Counted from the stretch's first letter, positions 27,497 to 37,701 are shown. The stretch: DNA of 64,000 bases from Phenylobacterium sp. (GCF_030680185.1 NZ_JAUXVZ010000034.1:1-64000); one strand, 5' to 3'. Program-made: numbers and translations. The notes: generated by a model not told the origin, from the sequence alone.

Positions 27497-28468
27497 GTGC
27501 AGGCCCTTCCCGCCGATCTCGATGTCCATGATGAGGACCAGCGCGCCCTGGGCGCCCTGCTCAATCTGCTGAGGCAGGCCGACTACCACTTCGTCACTCC
27601 GTCGCCCTTCACCCATCGCCGCGTTCTGCAGCGCCAAGCCCAGCCCGTGGCCCAGAACCTGCGCGATGTCTTTGGCTGGAGCCTGCCGTTTCGACCCGAC
27701 CTTTTGTCCAACGGCCTGATGGACGCCCTATGGGCCGCCGAGCTGATAGATCAGGACGAGGGCCTCCTTCGCAGCCGCGTGCGGATATCGTCGCTCGGAG
27801 CGCACCTCTTTCTCCACTCGGCGTTTCCGACCACGGCGGAGGACGCCGTCTTCTTTGGTCCTGACACCTATCGGTTCGCGAACTTCCTGACCGCCGAGCT
27901 GGCGGGCGCCTCACCGATCGACCTGCTCGTCGATATCGGCGCTGGATCGGGCGCTGGCGCCGTGGTCGCAGCCGCGCTCGCGCAGCCCAAAAGAACGGTC
28001 CTGACAGACCTCAACCTCCAGGCCCTGCGGCTGGCCCGGGCCAACGCCGCCCATGCGGGCATGGCTCCGGAGACGATCCTTGGCGACGGGCTGGAGAGCG
28101 TGGGCGAACCCATCGATCTGGCTATCGCCAATCCCCCCTTTATCGCCGGCGACAACGGCCACACCTATCGGGATGGCGGCGACCTCCATGGGGCGCAGCT
28201 TTCCCTCGACTGGACCCTGGCCGCAGCGCAACGTCTCGCGCCTAGGGGGCGGCTGCTCCTCTATACCGGCAGCGCCATTGTCGAGGGCCAGGACCTGTTC
28301 CACCAGGCGATCACGGCGAACCTGTCCGACAGCGATTTCGAGATCGCCTATCGGGAGCTGGACCCCGATATCTTTGGCGACCAGCTTTCCGACCCGGCCT
28401 ATGCCGATGTCGAGCGGATCGCTGCCGTGGGTCTCAGCGTTCGGCGGCGGGGCCTGTCGGCGGTCTGA
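27497..28468 (+). CDS. Class I SAM-dependent methyltransferase with NPPF motif
   Basis: A 323-residue methyltransferase. Motif I is LVDIGAGSGAGAVVAA, and the catalytic IANPPFI is the N-P-P-[FYW] signature of enzymes that methylate amide nitrogens or exocyclic amines (PrmC, RsmC, TrmN6 groups). The N-terminal 150 residues are a helical domain of its own. The substrate (protein glutamine or rRNA/tRNA base) is undecided. The start is GTG 27497, which has GAGG nine bases upstream; TTG 27488 directly abuts that site and is unlikely. Confidence 0.8.
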   Translation: MQALPADLDVHDEDQRALGALLNLLRQADYHFVTPSPFTHRRVLQRQAQPVAQNLRDVFGWSLPFRPDLLSNGLMDALWAAELIDQDEGLLRSRVRISSLGAHLFLHSAFPTTAEDAVFFGPDTYRFANFLTAELAGASPIDLLVDIGAGSGAGAVVAAALAQPKRTVLTDLNLQALRLARANAAHAGMAPETILGDGLESVGEPIDLAIANPPFIAGDNGHTYRDGGDLHGAQLSLDWTLAAAQRLAPRGRLLLYTGSAIVEGQDLFHQAITANLSDSDFEIAYRELDPDIFGDQLSDPAYADVERIAAVGLSVRRRGLSAV

Positions 28469-28591
28469 GCCTGCTGGTCGACCTTGTCCCCCGCTCGGTG
28501 ACGCCTGATTGCCTCGGCCCCGCCCTCAGAATGTGACGCGAATGGGCTGCAAGGGTGACCACTGCCAATGTAGGAGGGCAGTTGAAACGAA

Positions 28592-28668
28592 TGGTAGCTG
28601 GGGGCGGGCTCGAACCGCCGACCTGTGGGTTATGAATCCACCGCTCTAACCAGCTGAGCTACCCAGCC
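28592..28668 (-). tRNA. tRNA-Met (anticodon CAT)
   Basis: Read on the minus strand: acceptor GGCTGGG paired with CCCAGCT (one G-U), D-arm GCTC...GAGC, anticodon loop TTCATAA with CAT, T-loop GTTCGAGCC, and an encoded 3' CCA; 77 bases. The lack of an initiator-type mismatch at 1:72 (it has G-U) and the stem sequence suggest the elongator methionine tRNA. A tRNA-Ile2 with lysidine-modified C34 would carry the same anticodon and cannot be fully excluded. The 28469-28591 gap before it holds no gene I can see. Confidence 0.93.
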
Positions 28669-28773
28669 ACGGGTTCGCGCCGCTGACGCGCGAGGCGCGG
28701 GTTATAGGGATTTCGGATCGGCGCATCAAGCGGCTTGGGCGCAGGGCAAACCAAGGCTAGGTTCGCGCCCGCC

Positions 28774-29802
28774 ATGAGCGTGCTTCATCTTCTGGGAACG
28801 GCCGGCGAAGGCGGGGCGGAGACCTATTTCGTCGACCTCGTCCGCGCCCTCGCCAGCGACGGCGTGGCCCAGGCCGCGGCCCTGCGCCCCCACGCCCGGC
28901 GCGAGGCCGTGCTGGCCGGCGACGGCGTGGCGGTGGAGACCTTCGGCTTCGGCGGACCGCTGGATCTTTTGACCCGGCGCAAGGTGGCGGGGTTCGCCCA
29001 TCGCCAGGACGTCACCGTGGCGCTGGCCTGGATGAACCGCGCAGCCCGCCATACGCCCAAAGGACCGTGGGCGCGGATCGGCCGGCTGGGGGGCTATTAC
29101 AAGCTCAAATACTATGCCGGCTTCGACTTCCTGGTGGCCAACACCGAGGACATCGCCGACTGGGTGGTGGCTCAGGGCTGGCCGGCGGGCAAGGTCGCCT
29201 GCATCCCCAACTTCGCCGAGGCGCCCGACGAGGCTGCGCCGGCCGAGCGGGCGGCGCTCTCCACCCCGGCCGACGCCCCCCTGCTGCTGGCCATGGGCCG
29301 GCTGCACGAGGCCAAGGCCCATGACGTCACGCTGAACGCTCTGACCCGCCTGCCGCAGGCCTGGCTGTGGATCGCCGGCACGGGGCCGGAGGAGGCGCGG
29401 CTGAAGGCGCTGGCTGCGGCCCTAGGCGTCGCCGAGCGGGTGCGGTTCCTGGGCTGGCGCAACGATCCCTCGGCGCTCTACCGGGCCGCCGATGTGTGCG
29501 TCTTTCCCTCCCGCTACGAGCCCCTGGGCAATGTGGTGATCCAGGCCTGGGCGCACGGCCTGCCCGTGGCCGCCGCCGCCAGCCAGGGACCCGGCGCCCT
29601 GATCCGCGACGGCGAGGACGGCCTGTTGGTTCCGGTGGACGACGCCGAGGCCCTGGGAACCGCCGTCGGCCGGCTGCTGGACGATCCCATGCTGCGCATC
29701 CGTCTGGCCCAGAACGGCCTGGCCCGGGTGGAGGCGGAGTTTTCCCAAGCCGCCGTCGTGGCCCAATGGCGCGACCTCTTCGCCCGGTTCGGCGCCGACT
29801 GA
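28774..29802 (+). CDS. Glycosyltransferase family 4
   Basis: A 342-residue GT-B fold enzyme. The N-terminal GGAETYFVDLVRAL loop and a C-terminal donor domain with AMGRLHEAKAHDV, FLGWRNDP, the ExxE-type region PSRYEPLGNVVIQAWAHG and VPVDDAEAL are all visible. It transfers an activated sugar to an acceptor in glycan or lipid synthesis; donor and acceptor are unknown. Its stop overlaps the next gene's start (TGATG), so the two products probably work together. Confidence 0.88.
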   Translation: MSVLHLLGTAGEGGAETYFVDLVRALASDGVAQAAALRPHARREAVLAGDGVAVETFGFGGPLDLLTRRKVAGFAHRQDVTVALAWMNRAARHTPKGPWARIGRLGGYYKLKYYAGFDFLVANTEDIADWVVAQGWPAGKVACIPNFAEAPDEAAPAERAALSTPADAPLLLAMGRLHEAKAHDVTLNALTRLPQAWLWIAGTGPEEARLKALAAALGVAERVRFLGWRNDPSALYRAADVCVFPSRYEPLGNVVIQAWAHGLPVAAAASQGPGALIRDGEDGLLVPVDDAEALGTAVGRLLDDPMLRIRLAQNGLARVEAEFSQAAVVAQWRDLFARFGAD

Positions 29803-31502
29803 TGTGCGGCATCGCCGGAATCCTGGATGGTGAGGCCTCGGCCCGCCCGCTGATCGAGGCCATGACCCACCGCGGCCCTGACGGGATTCGGGTGGAGGAG
29901 GCGCCGGGCCGCTCGCTGGCCCATGCCCGGCTGTCGATCATCGACCTGGAGGGCGGCTGGCAGCCGCTGCGCGCCGCGGGCGGGACGGTCATCGGCAATG
30001 GGGAAATCTACAACTATCTGGAGCTGGCGCAGGACTTCGCCCTGACGGACGCGCTCTCCACCGGCTCGGACTTCGAGCCCCTGCTGCACCTCTATGCGCA
30101 GGAGGGGCCGGCCGCCTTTCAACGGCTGCGGGGCATGTACGCCTTCTGCCTGGTCGGGCCTGACGGCCGTACCTGGCTGGTGCGCGATCCCTTCGGCATC
30201 AAGCCGCTCTATGTGATGGAGCTGGAGAGCGGCCTGGCCTTCGCCTCGGAGGCCGGCGCCTTCCTGGCCGCGGGCCTGGCGCCCCGGGCCATCCGCGCCC
30301 ACGCCGCCCGCGAGCTGCTGGCCTTCAACTACACCCTGGGCGACGAAACCATCTTCCCCGGCGTCCGTCGCCTGGCGCCCGGCGCCATCGCCGAGGTGGT
30401 GGAGGGCCGGCTCGTTCCCCACGAGGTCCGCCCCGCCCTGCCCCCGGCCCGCACGCGACCCTTCGCCAGCGATGAAGCCGCCCTGGTCGCCCGCCTCGAC
30501 GCCGTGCTGGAGGACAGCGTTCGCGTGCACCAGCGGGCCGACGTGCCCTATGGCCTCTTCCTGTCGGGCGGGATCGACTCCGCGGCCATCGCCACCCTGA
30601 TGGCGCGGCTGAACAGCCGGCCAGTCACCGCCTTTACCTGCGGCTTCGACGCGCCGGGCGCCCGGGACGAGCGGGCCCAGGCCGAGCGGGTGGCCCGGGC
30701 GCTGAACCTCGACTGGCGGGAGACCACCTTCGGCGAGGCCGACTTCTGGTCGCTCCTGCCCCAGGTGGCGAAAGCCCTGGACGACCCCACAGCCGACTAC
30801 GCCACCCTGCCGACCTTCAAGCTGGCCCAGGCGGCCAAGGGGACCCTGACCGTCGTCCTGACCGGCGAGGGCGGCGATGAGCTGTTCGGCGGCTATGGCC
30901 GCTATCGCCGCGCCCTGCGGCCGGCCTGGCTGGGGGGCCGCCCGGCCGAGCCCCGCGACGCCGATCCCGCCGCGCTGGCCCGCTGGCGGGCCCAGGCCAA
31001 GGGGCCCGAGGGCCTGACCCGCCTGCAACGGGCCCAGTACGCCGACATCGCCACCTGGCTGCCCAACGACCTTCTGACCAAGCTCGACCGCTGCCTGATG
31101 GCCCATGGGCTGGAAGGCCGCACGCCGTTTCTCGATCCTGTCGTGGCCGACTTCGCCTTCGCCCTGCCCGACCGGTTCAAGGTGCGCGGCCGCTATGGCA
31201 AGTGGCTGGTGCGAAAATGGCTGGAGGGCGCCTGCCCGGCGGCTTCGCCCTGGGCGCGCAAGCAGGGCTTCACCGTGCCCGTCGCCGCCTGGATCGCGCC
31301 GCGGGCCGAGGCCATCGCCGAGCGCATCGGCGACGTCGCCGCCGTCCGGACCATCATGGGCGCCGAGGAAGCCCAGGCCGTGTTCAAGGGCGAAAACGAC
31401 CCGCGACGCTGGCCCCTGCTCTTCCTCGCCGTTTGGTCGCGCATACATGTGGACGGCGCGAGCCCGACCGAAGCGTTGGACAGCGTGGCCGGAACGAACT
31501 GA
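29802..31502 (+). CDS. asnB: Asparagine synthase (glutamine-hydrolysing) family protein
   Basis: A 566-residue amidotransferase. The N-terminal class II glutaminase starts MCGIAGI (Cys2 nucleophile) with [14 protein letters not shown] and NGEIYNY. The C-terminal synthetase has PP-loop [23 protein letters not shown] and [17 protein letters not shown]. It makes asparagine from aspartate and glutamine or, in polysaccharide clusters, amidates a sugar acid. The one-base overlap with a glycosyltransferase favours the second role, but this is inference. All catalytic motifs are intact. Confidence 0.9.
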   Translation: MCGIAGILDGEASARPLIEAMTHRGPDGIRVEEAPGRSLAHARLSIIDLEGGWQPLRAAGGTVIGNGEIYNYLELAQDFALTDALSTGSDFEPLLHLYAQEGPAAFQRLRGMYAFCLVGPDGRTWLVRDPFGIKPLYVMELESGLAFASEAGAFLAAGLAPRAIRAHAARELLAFNYTLGDETIFPGVRRLAPGAIAEVVEGRLVPHEVRPALPPARTRPFASDEAALVARLDAVLEDSVRVHQRADVPYGLFLSGGIDSAAIATLMARLNSRPVTAFTCGFDAPGARDERAQAERVARALNLDWRETTFGEADFWSLLPQVAKALDDPTADYATLPTFKLAQAAKGTLTVVLTGEGGDELFGGYGRYRRALRPAWLGGRPAEPRDADPAALARWRAQAKGPEGLTRLQRAQYADIATWLPNDLLTKLDRCLMAHGLEGRTPFLDPVVADFAFALPDRFKVRGRYGKWLVRKWLEGACPAASPWARKQGFTVPVAAWIAPRAEAIAERIGDVAAVRTIMGAEEAQAVFKGENDPRRWPLLFLAVWSRIHVDGASPTEALDSVAGTN

Positions 31503-31543
31503 GCGGTTCAGACGCTCAAAGCTCGACCAGAGGGAGACCGCCC

Positions 31544-32797
31544 ATGAAAAACCTGCTTCTCACCACGGCGCTCGCCGCCATCCTCGCCGCCTGTGGCGGC
31601 GCCGACAGCGCAGCCCAGTCGCCAGCGCCAGCGCCGGCTGAAGGCGGCCAGCCCTGGGAGACTCGGCCTGCCAATGCGCCGTCCCAGACCCCGGCCTTCC
31701 CCGGCCAGACCCGCGCGCCGGAAGTCACGGCCAACGTGGCCTATAGCGTCGAGACTGTCGCCGAGGGGCTGAACAAGCCGTGGGCCATCGCCTTCCTGCC
31801 CGACGGCCGCATGCTTGTGACCGAAAAGCCCGGCCGCCTGCGGATCGTGACGGCGCAGGGCGCGCTTTCCGAGCCCGTGACCGGCCTGCCCGAGGTGGAC
31901 GCCCGCGACCAGGGCGGCCTGCTGGACGTGGCGCTGGATCCCGACTTCGCCACGAACAACCTGATCTATTGGAGCTATGCCGAGCCGCGCGGGAACGGGA
32001 CCAATTCCACCGCCGTGGCCCGGGGCAAGCTCGCGGAGACCGGCGGCGCCGCGCGCGTCGAGGACGTCCAGGTCATCTTCCAGCAGCAGCCGGCGCTGGA
32101 CTCCACCAAGCACTATGGCAACCGCCTGGTCTTCGACCGCGACGGCCATCTGCTGATCTCGCTTGGCGAGCGTTCGATCCTGGCCGGCCGCGTCCAGGCC
32201 CAGGACATGAACTCCGCCCTGGGCAAGGTCGTGCGCATCAACCGCGACGGCTCGATCCCCGCCGACAATCCCTTCGTCGGCCAGGACGGGGTGCGCCCGG
32301 AGATCTTCGCTTCCGGCGTGCGCAACGTTCAGGCCGCGGCCTTGCATCCCGAAACCGGCAAGCTCTGGGAAATCGAGCACGGCGCCCGCGGCGGCGATGA
32401 GCTGAACATCATCGAGGCCGGCAAGAACTATGGCTGGCCGACCATCGCCTATGGCCTGGAATATTCCGGCGGCGCGATCGGCGAAGGCCAGACCGCCCGT
32501 GAGGGGATGGAGCAGCCGGCCTATTACTGGGATCCGGTGATCGGCCCGTCGGGCATGGTCTTTTACCAGGGCGATCTGTTCCCGGCCTGGCAGGGCAGCC
32601 TGTTCGTCGGCGCCCTGCGCGACAAGCATCTGGTCCGGCTGACCCTTAATGGGGAACGTGTCGTCGGCGAAGAACGCCTGCTCACCGATATCGACGAACG
32701 CATCCGTGAGGTCGAGGTCGGGCCCGACGGCGCCATCTACGTCGCCACCGACAACGAACAGGGCAAGATCCTGAAGCTGGTTCCCCGGGCGGACTAG
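31544..32797 (+). CDS. PQQ-dependent aldose sugar dehydrogenase-type lipoprotein
   Basis: A 417-residue six-bladed propeller of the soluble glucose/YliI (Asd) family. The signal peptide ends in the lipobox LAAC (AAILAACGG), followed by a Pro/Ala linker, so it is probably membrane-tethered in the periplasm. Family segments: [59 protein letters not shown] and [14 protein letters not shown] GALRDKHLV. It oxidises sugars with PQQ and passes electrons to the respiratory chain. It follows asnB by 41 bases. Confidence 0.87.
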   Translation: MKNLLLTTALAAILAACGGADSAAQSPAPAPAEGGQPWETRPANAPSQTPAFPGQTRAPEVTANVAYSVETVAEGLNKPWAIAFLPDGRMLVTEKPGRLRIVTAQGALSEPVTGLPEVDARDQGGLLDVALDPDFATNNLIYWSYAEPRGNGTNSTAVARGKLAETGGAARVEDVQVIFQQQPALDSTKHYGNRLVFDRDGHLLISLGERSILAGRVQAQDMNSALGKVVRINRDGSIPADNPFVGQDGVRPEIFASGVRNVQAAALHPETGKLWEIEHGARGGDELNIIEAGKNYGWPTIAYGLEYSGGAIGEGQTAREGMEQPAYYWDPVIGPSGMVFYQGDLFPAWQGSLFVGALRDKHLVRLTLNGERVVGEERLLTDIDERIREVEVGPDGAIYVATDNEQGKILKLVPRAD

Positions 32798-32835
32798 GGA
32801 CCAAGCCTGTTGGACGCAGGGGTTGCCCGGCCTTG

Positions 32836-32944
32836 CGTCCTTCGAGGCTCGCTTCGCTCGCACCTCAGGATGAGGAGGTGTGTGGCGAGGCCTCTCATTC
32901 CGTCCTCATCCTGAGGCGCCCGCGCCAGCGGGCCTCGAAGGACG
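32836..32944. repeat. Long compound palindromic repeat between two genes
   Basis: The outer arms CGTCCTTCGAGG (32836-32847) and CCTCGAAGGACG (32933-32944) are exact complements. Inner arms CCTCAGGATGAGGA (32863-32876) and TCCTCATCCTGAGG (32903-32916) are also exact complements. Each half has its own small stem (for example GCCCGC / GCGGGC at right). This type of element (CGTCCTTCGAGG...CCTCAGGATGAGG) occurs in many copies in alphaproteobacterial genomes. It lies between convergent gene ends and could act as a bidirectional transcript 3' structure. Confidence 0.85.
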
Positions 32945-32965
32945 AGGGCGGTTGTCCCGCGCGGG

Positions 32966-34093
32966 CTACGCCCTGGCCAGCCCAAGCCTTCCGGCCACCT
33001 CTTCCCCAATCGCCAGGGAAGAGGTGAGGCCGGGGCTCTCGATGCCGAACAGGGCGACGAGGCCCTCCAGGCCGTGGGCCTCTGGCCCGTCGATGCGGAA
33101 GTCCGAGTGGGGCTCGCCTGGTCCGTGCAGCTTGGGCCGGATGCCGGCATAGTCGGGGCTCAGCGCATCATCCGGCAGGCCCGGCCAGAACCTGCGCACC
33201 TTCTCGTAGAAGCCGGCCGCGGCGTCCGGCTCGACGCTGTAGTCCAGCTCGTCGACGAAGATCAGGTCGGGGCCGAACACCGCCTGCCCGCCCAGGTCGC
33301 GACGGTAGTGGGTGCCCAGCGCGCCAGGGATCGGCGGCGGATAGATCAGCCGCGCGAACGGCGCCTTGCCCTGCAGGCGGAAATAGCGGCCCTTGCCGTA
33401 GTGGCCGGGGGGGATTTCGGCCTTGGGGAAGCCATCGATCTCACCGGCCACCGCCTGGGCCGACAGCCCCGGGGCTGTGATCAGCAGGCGCACGGTGAGC
33501 GTGGTCGGCTCCGCCCCGCCAGCCCGCACCTTCCAGCCGCCGCCAGGGATCGGCTCTGCGCCCTCGAAGGGCGTGGAGACCACCACCGCCCCGCCGGCCG
33601 CTTCGATCTCGCCCTGCAGGGCCAGCATGTAGCCATGGCTGTCGAACACCCCGCTCTGCGGCGAGATGAGCGCGGCGTCGCAGGCGAGCTCCGGCTCCAG
33701 GGCCAGGGCCTGGGCGCGGGTCAGCTGCGCCATGTCCTCGACCTCGTTGGTCCGCGCCTGTTCGAGGATGGGCTCGAGCCGGGCGACTTCTTCGGGGCCG
33801 TTGGCCACCACCAGCTTGCCGCAGCGGTCGAAGGCGACGTTGCGCGCCTCCAGGAACGAATAGAGCATGCGCCGCCCCTGCACGCAGAGCCGGGCCTTCA
33901 GCGAGCCGGTGGGATAGTATAGCCCCCCGTGGATCACCTCGGAATTGCGCGAGGAGACACCCTGGCCGATGGCCGCGTCGGCCTCCAGGACCACCGCGGT
34001 CATCCCCCGCCGCGCGAGCGCATAGCCGCAGGCCAGGCCCACGGCGCCGGCCCCGACCACCAGGGCGTCGAAATCGAAATCTGCCATGCTCAT
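32966..34093 (-). CDS. FAD-dependent oxidoreductase, L-2-hydroxyglutarate oxidase-like (DAO family)
   Basis: A 375-residue flavoprotein. N-terminal dinucleotide motif LVVGAGAVGLACGYALARRG. The LhgO-type signature SSRNSEVIHGGLYYPTGSLKA covalently or tightly positions FAD. The C-terminal IRPKLHGPGEPHSDF and LFGIESPGLTSSLAIG are also family features. It probably oxidises a 2-hydroxy acid; exact substrate not shown. ATG 34093 or ATG 34087 could be the start. It follows the indolepyruvate oxidoreductase gene by 44 bases, so they may form an operon in amino- or keto-acid catabolism. Confidence 0.87.
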   Translation of the reverse strand: MSMADFDFDALVVGAGAVGLACGYALARRGMTAVVLEADAAIGQGVSSRNSEVIHGGLYYPTGSLKARLCVQGRRMLYSFLEARNVAFDRCGKLVVANGPEEVARLEPILEQARTNEVEDMAQLTRAQALALEPELACDAALISPQSGVFDSHGYMLALQGEIEAAGGAVVVSTPFEGAEPIPGGGWKVRAGGAEPTTLTVRLLITAPGLSAQAVAGEIDGFPKAEIPPGHYGKGRYFRLQGKAPFARLIYPPPIPGALGTHYRRDLGGQAVFGPDLIFVDELDYSVEPDAAAGFYEKVRRFWPGLPDDALSPDYAGIRPKLHGPGEPHSDFRIDGPEAHGLEGLVALFGIESPGLTSSLAIGEEVAGRLGLARA

Positions 34094-34137
34094 GGCTAAC
34101 CCGAGGGGCGGCCCAGGGAAACGACTTTCAGCGTCGG

Positions 34138-37100
34138 TCAGGCCGCAGCCGCCGCGCCCGCCTGATCCCATTGCGCCCACAGGGCCTCACGCTTGGCCAT
34201 TGCCGGCTCCAAAGAGGCCTGCTTGACGTGGCCGAAGCCGCGGATGTCCTGCGGGACCTGGGCGAGCTCGACCGCCAGGGCCAGACGCTCAGGGATCAGT
34301 TCGCGGGCGATGCGCTGAAGGTCGGCCTCATAGGTCGCGATCAGGCCGCGTTCCATTCGGCGTTCGTCCGAGTAGCCGAACAGGTCGAGCGCCGTGCCCC
34401 GCAGGCCCTTCAGCCTGGCCAGGACCGGGAAGCCGTAGTCCAGCATCCAGCCGCCGAAGGCGATCTTGCGCGGGTTTCCCTGGTCGTCCTTGCGCGCGAG
34501 CATCGGCGGCGCGAGCCACACCTTGGCCTTGCCGCCCTTGAAGGTCTGGCTGCGATAGGCGTCGAAGCGACCATCCCCGTACAGCCGCGCCACCTCATAC
34601 TCGTCCTTGTAGGCCATGAGCTTGTAGAGGTTGATCGCCACGGCCCGGCTCAGGGCCTCGGAGCCCAGGGGCAGGAAGGTCTCGACGCGGTCCTGATAGC
34701 GCCGGGCATAGGCGGCGTTCTGATAGGCGGTCAGTTCCCGGACGCGGTGCGCGATCAGCTCAGGCAGCGGCAGGGTTTCCGGCGTCGCCACGTCGGCCTC
34801 TGGCCTGCCGCGGTGGGCCGGATCGTGGGCCGCCCGGCGGCCCAGTTCGAAGGCCTGGAGGTTTTCCTCCGCCGCGACGCCGTTCAGCTTGATGGCGCGA
34901 TATAGGGCTCGGCTGGAGATGGGGATCACCCCCTTCTGCCAGGCGAAGCCCAGCATGATCATATTGGCGTAGATGGCGTCGCCCAGCTCGGTCTCGGCCA
35001 TGTGGTGGGCGGGCGTCTCGTCATAGGCCTTGGCGGCGGCGGCGATCCGCCGCGCCATGCCGCCGGAATCGAACCGCACGTCCCGGTCGGTGACGAAGTC
35101 GGCGGTGGGCGACAGGTCGGCGTTGCCGAAGGCGACGGTCCGGTCCTTGGCGTAGAGGGAAAGCGCATCGGCGCCAGCCGCCACCATGACGTCGCAGGCG
35201 ATCAGCACATGGGCGCTGGCCGCGGGCGTCCGACCGCCGACGATGCTGTCCTCGTCCTCGCCGATGCGCACGTGGCTGAACACGGCCCCGCCCTTCTGCG
35301 CCAGGCCGGTCATGTCGACCACCGAGGCCGCCTTGCCGTCCACATGGGCGGCCATGGCCAGGATCGAGGCGGTGGTCGTCACGCCCGTGCCGCCGACGCC
35401 GGTGAAGACGATGTTGCGTACGCCCGGCGAGGGCTCGAACGCCGGCAGCGGCGTGGAGTCCGCCGTGAGCGCCGGCAGCCGGGCCGCGTGCGGGTTTTCC
35501 GCCCCCTCCAGGGTGATGAAGGAGGGGCAGAAGCCATCCAGGCAGGAATAGTCCTGGTTGCAGGTGGACTGGTTGATCTTGCGCTTGCGGCCGAACTCGG
35601 TGTTCAGCGGCTCGACCGAGACGCAGTTGGAGGCCTTCGAACAGTCGCCACAGCCCTCGCAGACCAGAGGATTGATCATCACCCTCTGCTCGGCGGCCAC
35701 CAGGGTTCCGCGCTTGCGCCGCCGGCGCTTCTCGGTGGCGCAGACCTGATCATAGAGCAGGACGGTGACGCCGGGCGTGTCGCGCAGCTGGCGCTGGACG
35801 GCCATCAGTTCGGCCCGTGGCTTGACCTCGACGCCGGGGGCCAGGTCCTTGACGCCTTCGTAGCGGTCCGGATCGTCGGCCACGATGACAGTGCGGGCGA
35901 CGCCTTCGGAAGCCAACTGGCGGGTAATCTGGGCGGGCGTGAAGCCGCTCTCGGCCGCCTGGCCGCCGGTCATGGCGACCGCATCGTTGAACAGCAGCTT
36001 GTAGGTGACGTTGGCCTTCGCTGCGACGGCGGCGCGGATGGCGAGCGAACCGGAGTGGTTATAGGTCCCGTCCCCCAGATTGACGAAGACGTGCTTCTCG
36101 GTGGTGAAGGGCGCGGCCCCCACCCAGCTCAGGCCCTCGCCGCCCATATGGCTGTTCAGGTCGGTGTTGGGGTCGGTGAAGCTGGCCATATAGTGGCAGC
36201 CGATGCCGGCCAGGGCGCGGGATCCTTCCGGCAGGCGCGTCGAGGTGTTGTGCGGGCAGCCCGAGCAGAAGAAGGGCTTACGCTGCTGGTCCGATGACAG
36301 GCTGACGGCGGCGACGCCGGCCGCCGAAACCCGGTTCAGATAGTCATAGACCCCGTCCATATGCGGCCCGGGCGGCAGGCGGTCGGCGATGGCCAGCGCC
36401 ACCTCGGCCACCGAAAGCGCGCCGAGATCCGACAGCAGCGGATGGCCCTGCTCATCGGTCTTGCCGATGATCCCGGGCCGCGCCTGGGCCGGCAGGTCAT
36501 AGAGGGCGGCCCGGGCCTGACCTTCGATCAGCGGCCGTTTGTGCTCGATCACCATCAGGGTCTCGAGACCGGCGGCGAAGGCGCGAAGCCCCGTGGGCTC
36601 CAGCGGCCAGGGCATGCCGACCTTGTAGATGGAGACGCCGAGATCGGCCGCCTGGGCCGGCGTGACCCCCATGGCGGCGAAGGCCTCGATGACGTCCTTA
36701 TAGGCCTGGCCCTGGCAGACGATGCCCAGGCGCGGCCGGGGCGAGGCCAGCGTCACCCGGTCGATGCGGTTGGCCCGGGCGAACGCCAGCGCAGCGGGCA
36801 GCTTGAAGGTCCGCAGCCGCCGCTCCTTGTCCATCGGCTGGTCCTTCAGCCGGATGCCGAGGCCGTCGGCCGGCAGCTTGAAGCCTGCGGGGGTGACGAC
36901 GCGGTGGCGGTCCAGCCCGACATCGATGGTCATGCCGGAGTCCATGGTGTCGGCGAGCGCGATCAGCCCGACCCACAGCCCTGAGAAACGCGACATGGCG
37001 TAGGCCATCAGGCCGTAGTCCAGCACCTCCTGCACGTCGGCCGGCGACAGCACCGGCATCTCGAAGTCCTGGAAGGCGAATTCCGACTGGGATGGCAGGG

Positions 37101-37560
37101 TGGAGGACTTGCAATTGTGGTCGTCGCCGGCCACCGCCACCACGCCGCCCTTGGGCGAGGTCCCGGCGAAGTTGGCGTGCTTGAAGACGTCGCCGGTGCG
37201 GTCGACGCCCGGCGCCTTGCCGTACCACATGCCAAAGACGCCGTCGTAAAGGGCGCCGGGAAAGAGATTGGCCTGCTGGCTGCCCCAGACGGCGGTGGCG
37301 GCCAGGTCCTCGTTCAGGCCTTCCTTGAACACCACCTGGGCGGCGTCCAGGTGCTTGCCCGCCCGGTGGGCCTGCTGGTCGAGCCCGCCCAACGGCGAGC
37401 CGCGATAGCCGGAGACGAAGCCGGCGGTGTTGAGGCCAGCGGCTTCGTCCAGCCGCCTCTGATCCATCAGCACCCGCAAAAGCGCCTGGACCCCGGTGAT
37501 GAAAACCCGACCCTCGGTGAGCAGAAACTTGTCGTCGAGCGTCACATCTGAGTGCCGCAT
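34138..37560 (-). CDS. Indolepyruvate ferredoxin oxidoreductase, fused alpha/beta subunits
   Basis: A 1140-residue single-chain enzyme that oxidatively decarboxylates aryl pyruvates to acyl-CoA with ferredoxin. The N-terminal pyrimidine domain has FVSGYRGSPLGGLD. The TPP-binding domain contains GIGCHYMASF and NLGDGTYNHSG. Ferredoxin-type cysteines occur in CEGCGDC and STCNQDYSCLDGFCPS. The C-terminal gamma-type domain has VFTGVGGTGVTTTASILA. This fused form is typical of aerobic proteobacteria. It is divergent from an Lrp-family regulator, the usual control for aromatic or branched amino acid catabolism. Confidence 0.93.
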   Translation of the reverse strand: MRHSDVTLDDKFLLTEGRVFITGVQALLRVLMDQRRLDEAAGLNTAGFVSGYRGSPLGGLDQQAHRAGKHLDAAQVVFKEGLNEDLAATAVWGSQQANLFPGALYDGVFGMWYGKAPGVDRTGDVFKHANFAGTSPKGGVVAVAGDDHNCKSSTLPSQSEFAFQDFEMPVLSPADVQEVLDYGLMAYAMSRFSGLWVGLIALADTMDSGMTIDVGLDRHRVVTPAGFKLPADGLGIRLKDQPMDKERRLRTFKLPAALAFARANRIDRVTLASPRPRLGIVCQGQAYKDVIEAFAAMGVTPAQAADLGVSIYKVGMPWPLEPTGLRAFAAGLETLMVIEHKRPLIEGQARAALYDLPAQARPGIIGKTDEQGHPLLSDLGALSVAEVALAIADRLPPGPHMDGVYDYLNRVSAAGVAAVSLSSDQQRKPFFCSGCPHNTSTRLPEGSRALAGIGCHYMASFTDPNTDLNSHMGGEGLSWVGAAPFTTEKHVFVNLGDGTYNHSGSLAIRAAVAAKANVTYKLLFNDAVAMTGGQAAESGFTPAQITRQLASEGVARTVIVADDPDRYEGVKDLAPGVEVKPRAELMAVQRQLRDTPGVTVLLYDQVCATEKRRRRKRGTLVAAEQRVMINPLVCEGCGDCSKASNCVSVEPLNTEFGRKRKINQSTCNQDYSCLDGFCPSFITLEGAENPHAARLPALTADSTPLPAFEPSPGVRNIVFTGVGGTGVTTTASILAMAAHVDGKAASVVDMTGLAQKGGAVFSHVRIGEDEDSIVGGRTPAASAHVLIACDVMVAAGADALSLYAKDRTVAFGNADLSPTADFVTDRDVRFDSGGMARRIAAAAKAYDETPAHHMAETELGDAIYANMIMLGFAWQKGVIPISSRALYRAIKLNGVAAEENLQAFELGRRAAHDPAHRGRPEADVATPETLPLPELIAHRVRELTAYQNAAYARRYQDRVETFLPLGSEALSRAVAINLYKLMAYKDEYEVARLYGDGRFDAYRSQTFKGGKAKVWLAPPMLARKDDQGNPRKIAFGGWMLDYGFPVLARLKGLRGTALDLFGYSDERRMERGLIATYEADLQRIARELIPERLALAVELAQVPQDIRGFGHVKQASLEPAMAKREALWAQWDQAGAAAAA

Positions 37561-37561
37561 C

Positions 37562-37625
37562 GCAATATCTTTCCCTTTGGGACTCCCTATGTCATTGCAA
37601 GATCATATAAGACCGCGGCAATTGC
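37562..37625. promoter_or_regulatory. GCAAT half-sites in the divergent ior / lrp promoter region
   Basis: GCAAT at 37562-37566, ATTGC at 37594-37598, and the palindrome GCAATTGC at 37618-37625 lie between the two divergent genes. Repeated symmetric half-sites beside an Lrp gene suggest its operators. Confidence 0.4.
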
Positions 37626-37701
37626 TTACTAAAGGCGTGCCCCCTGCAGCCGGTTCCGGGGCACGATACGGGCGCATCCAGCCCATATCAGGGAGAAAAC
37701 C

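Noticed and set aside
29514..31448. Long minus-strand open frame opposite asnB
   Set aside because: Shadow of asnB and the glycosyltransferase; real motifs lie on the plus strand.
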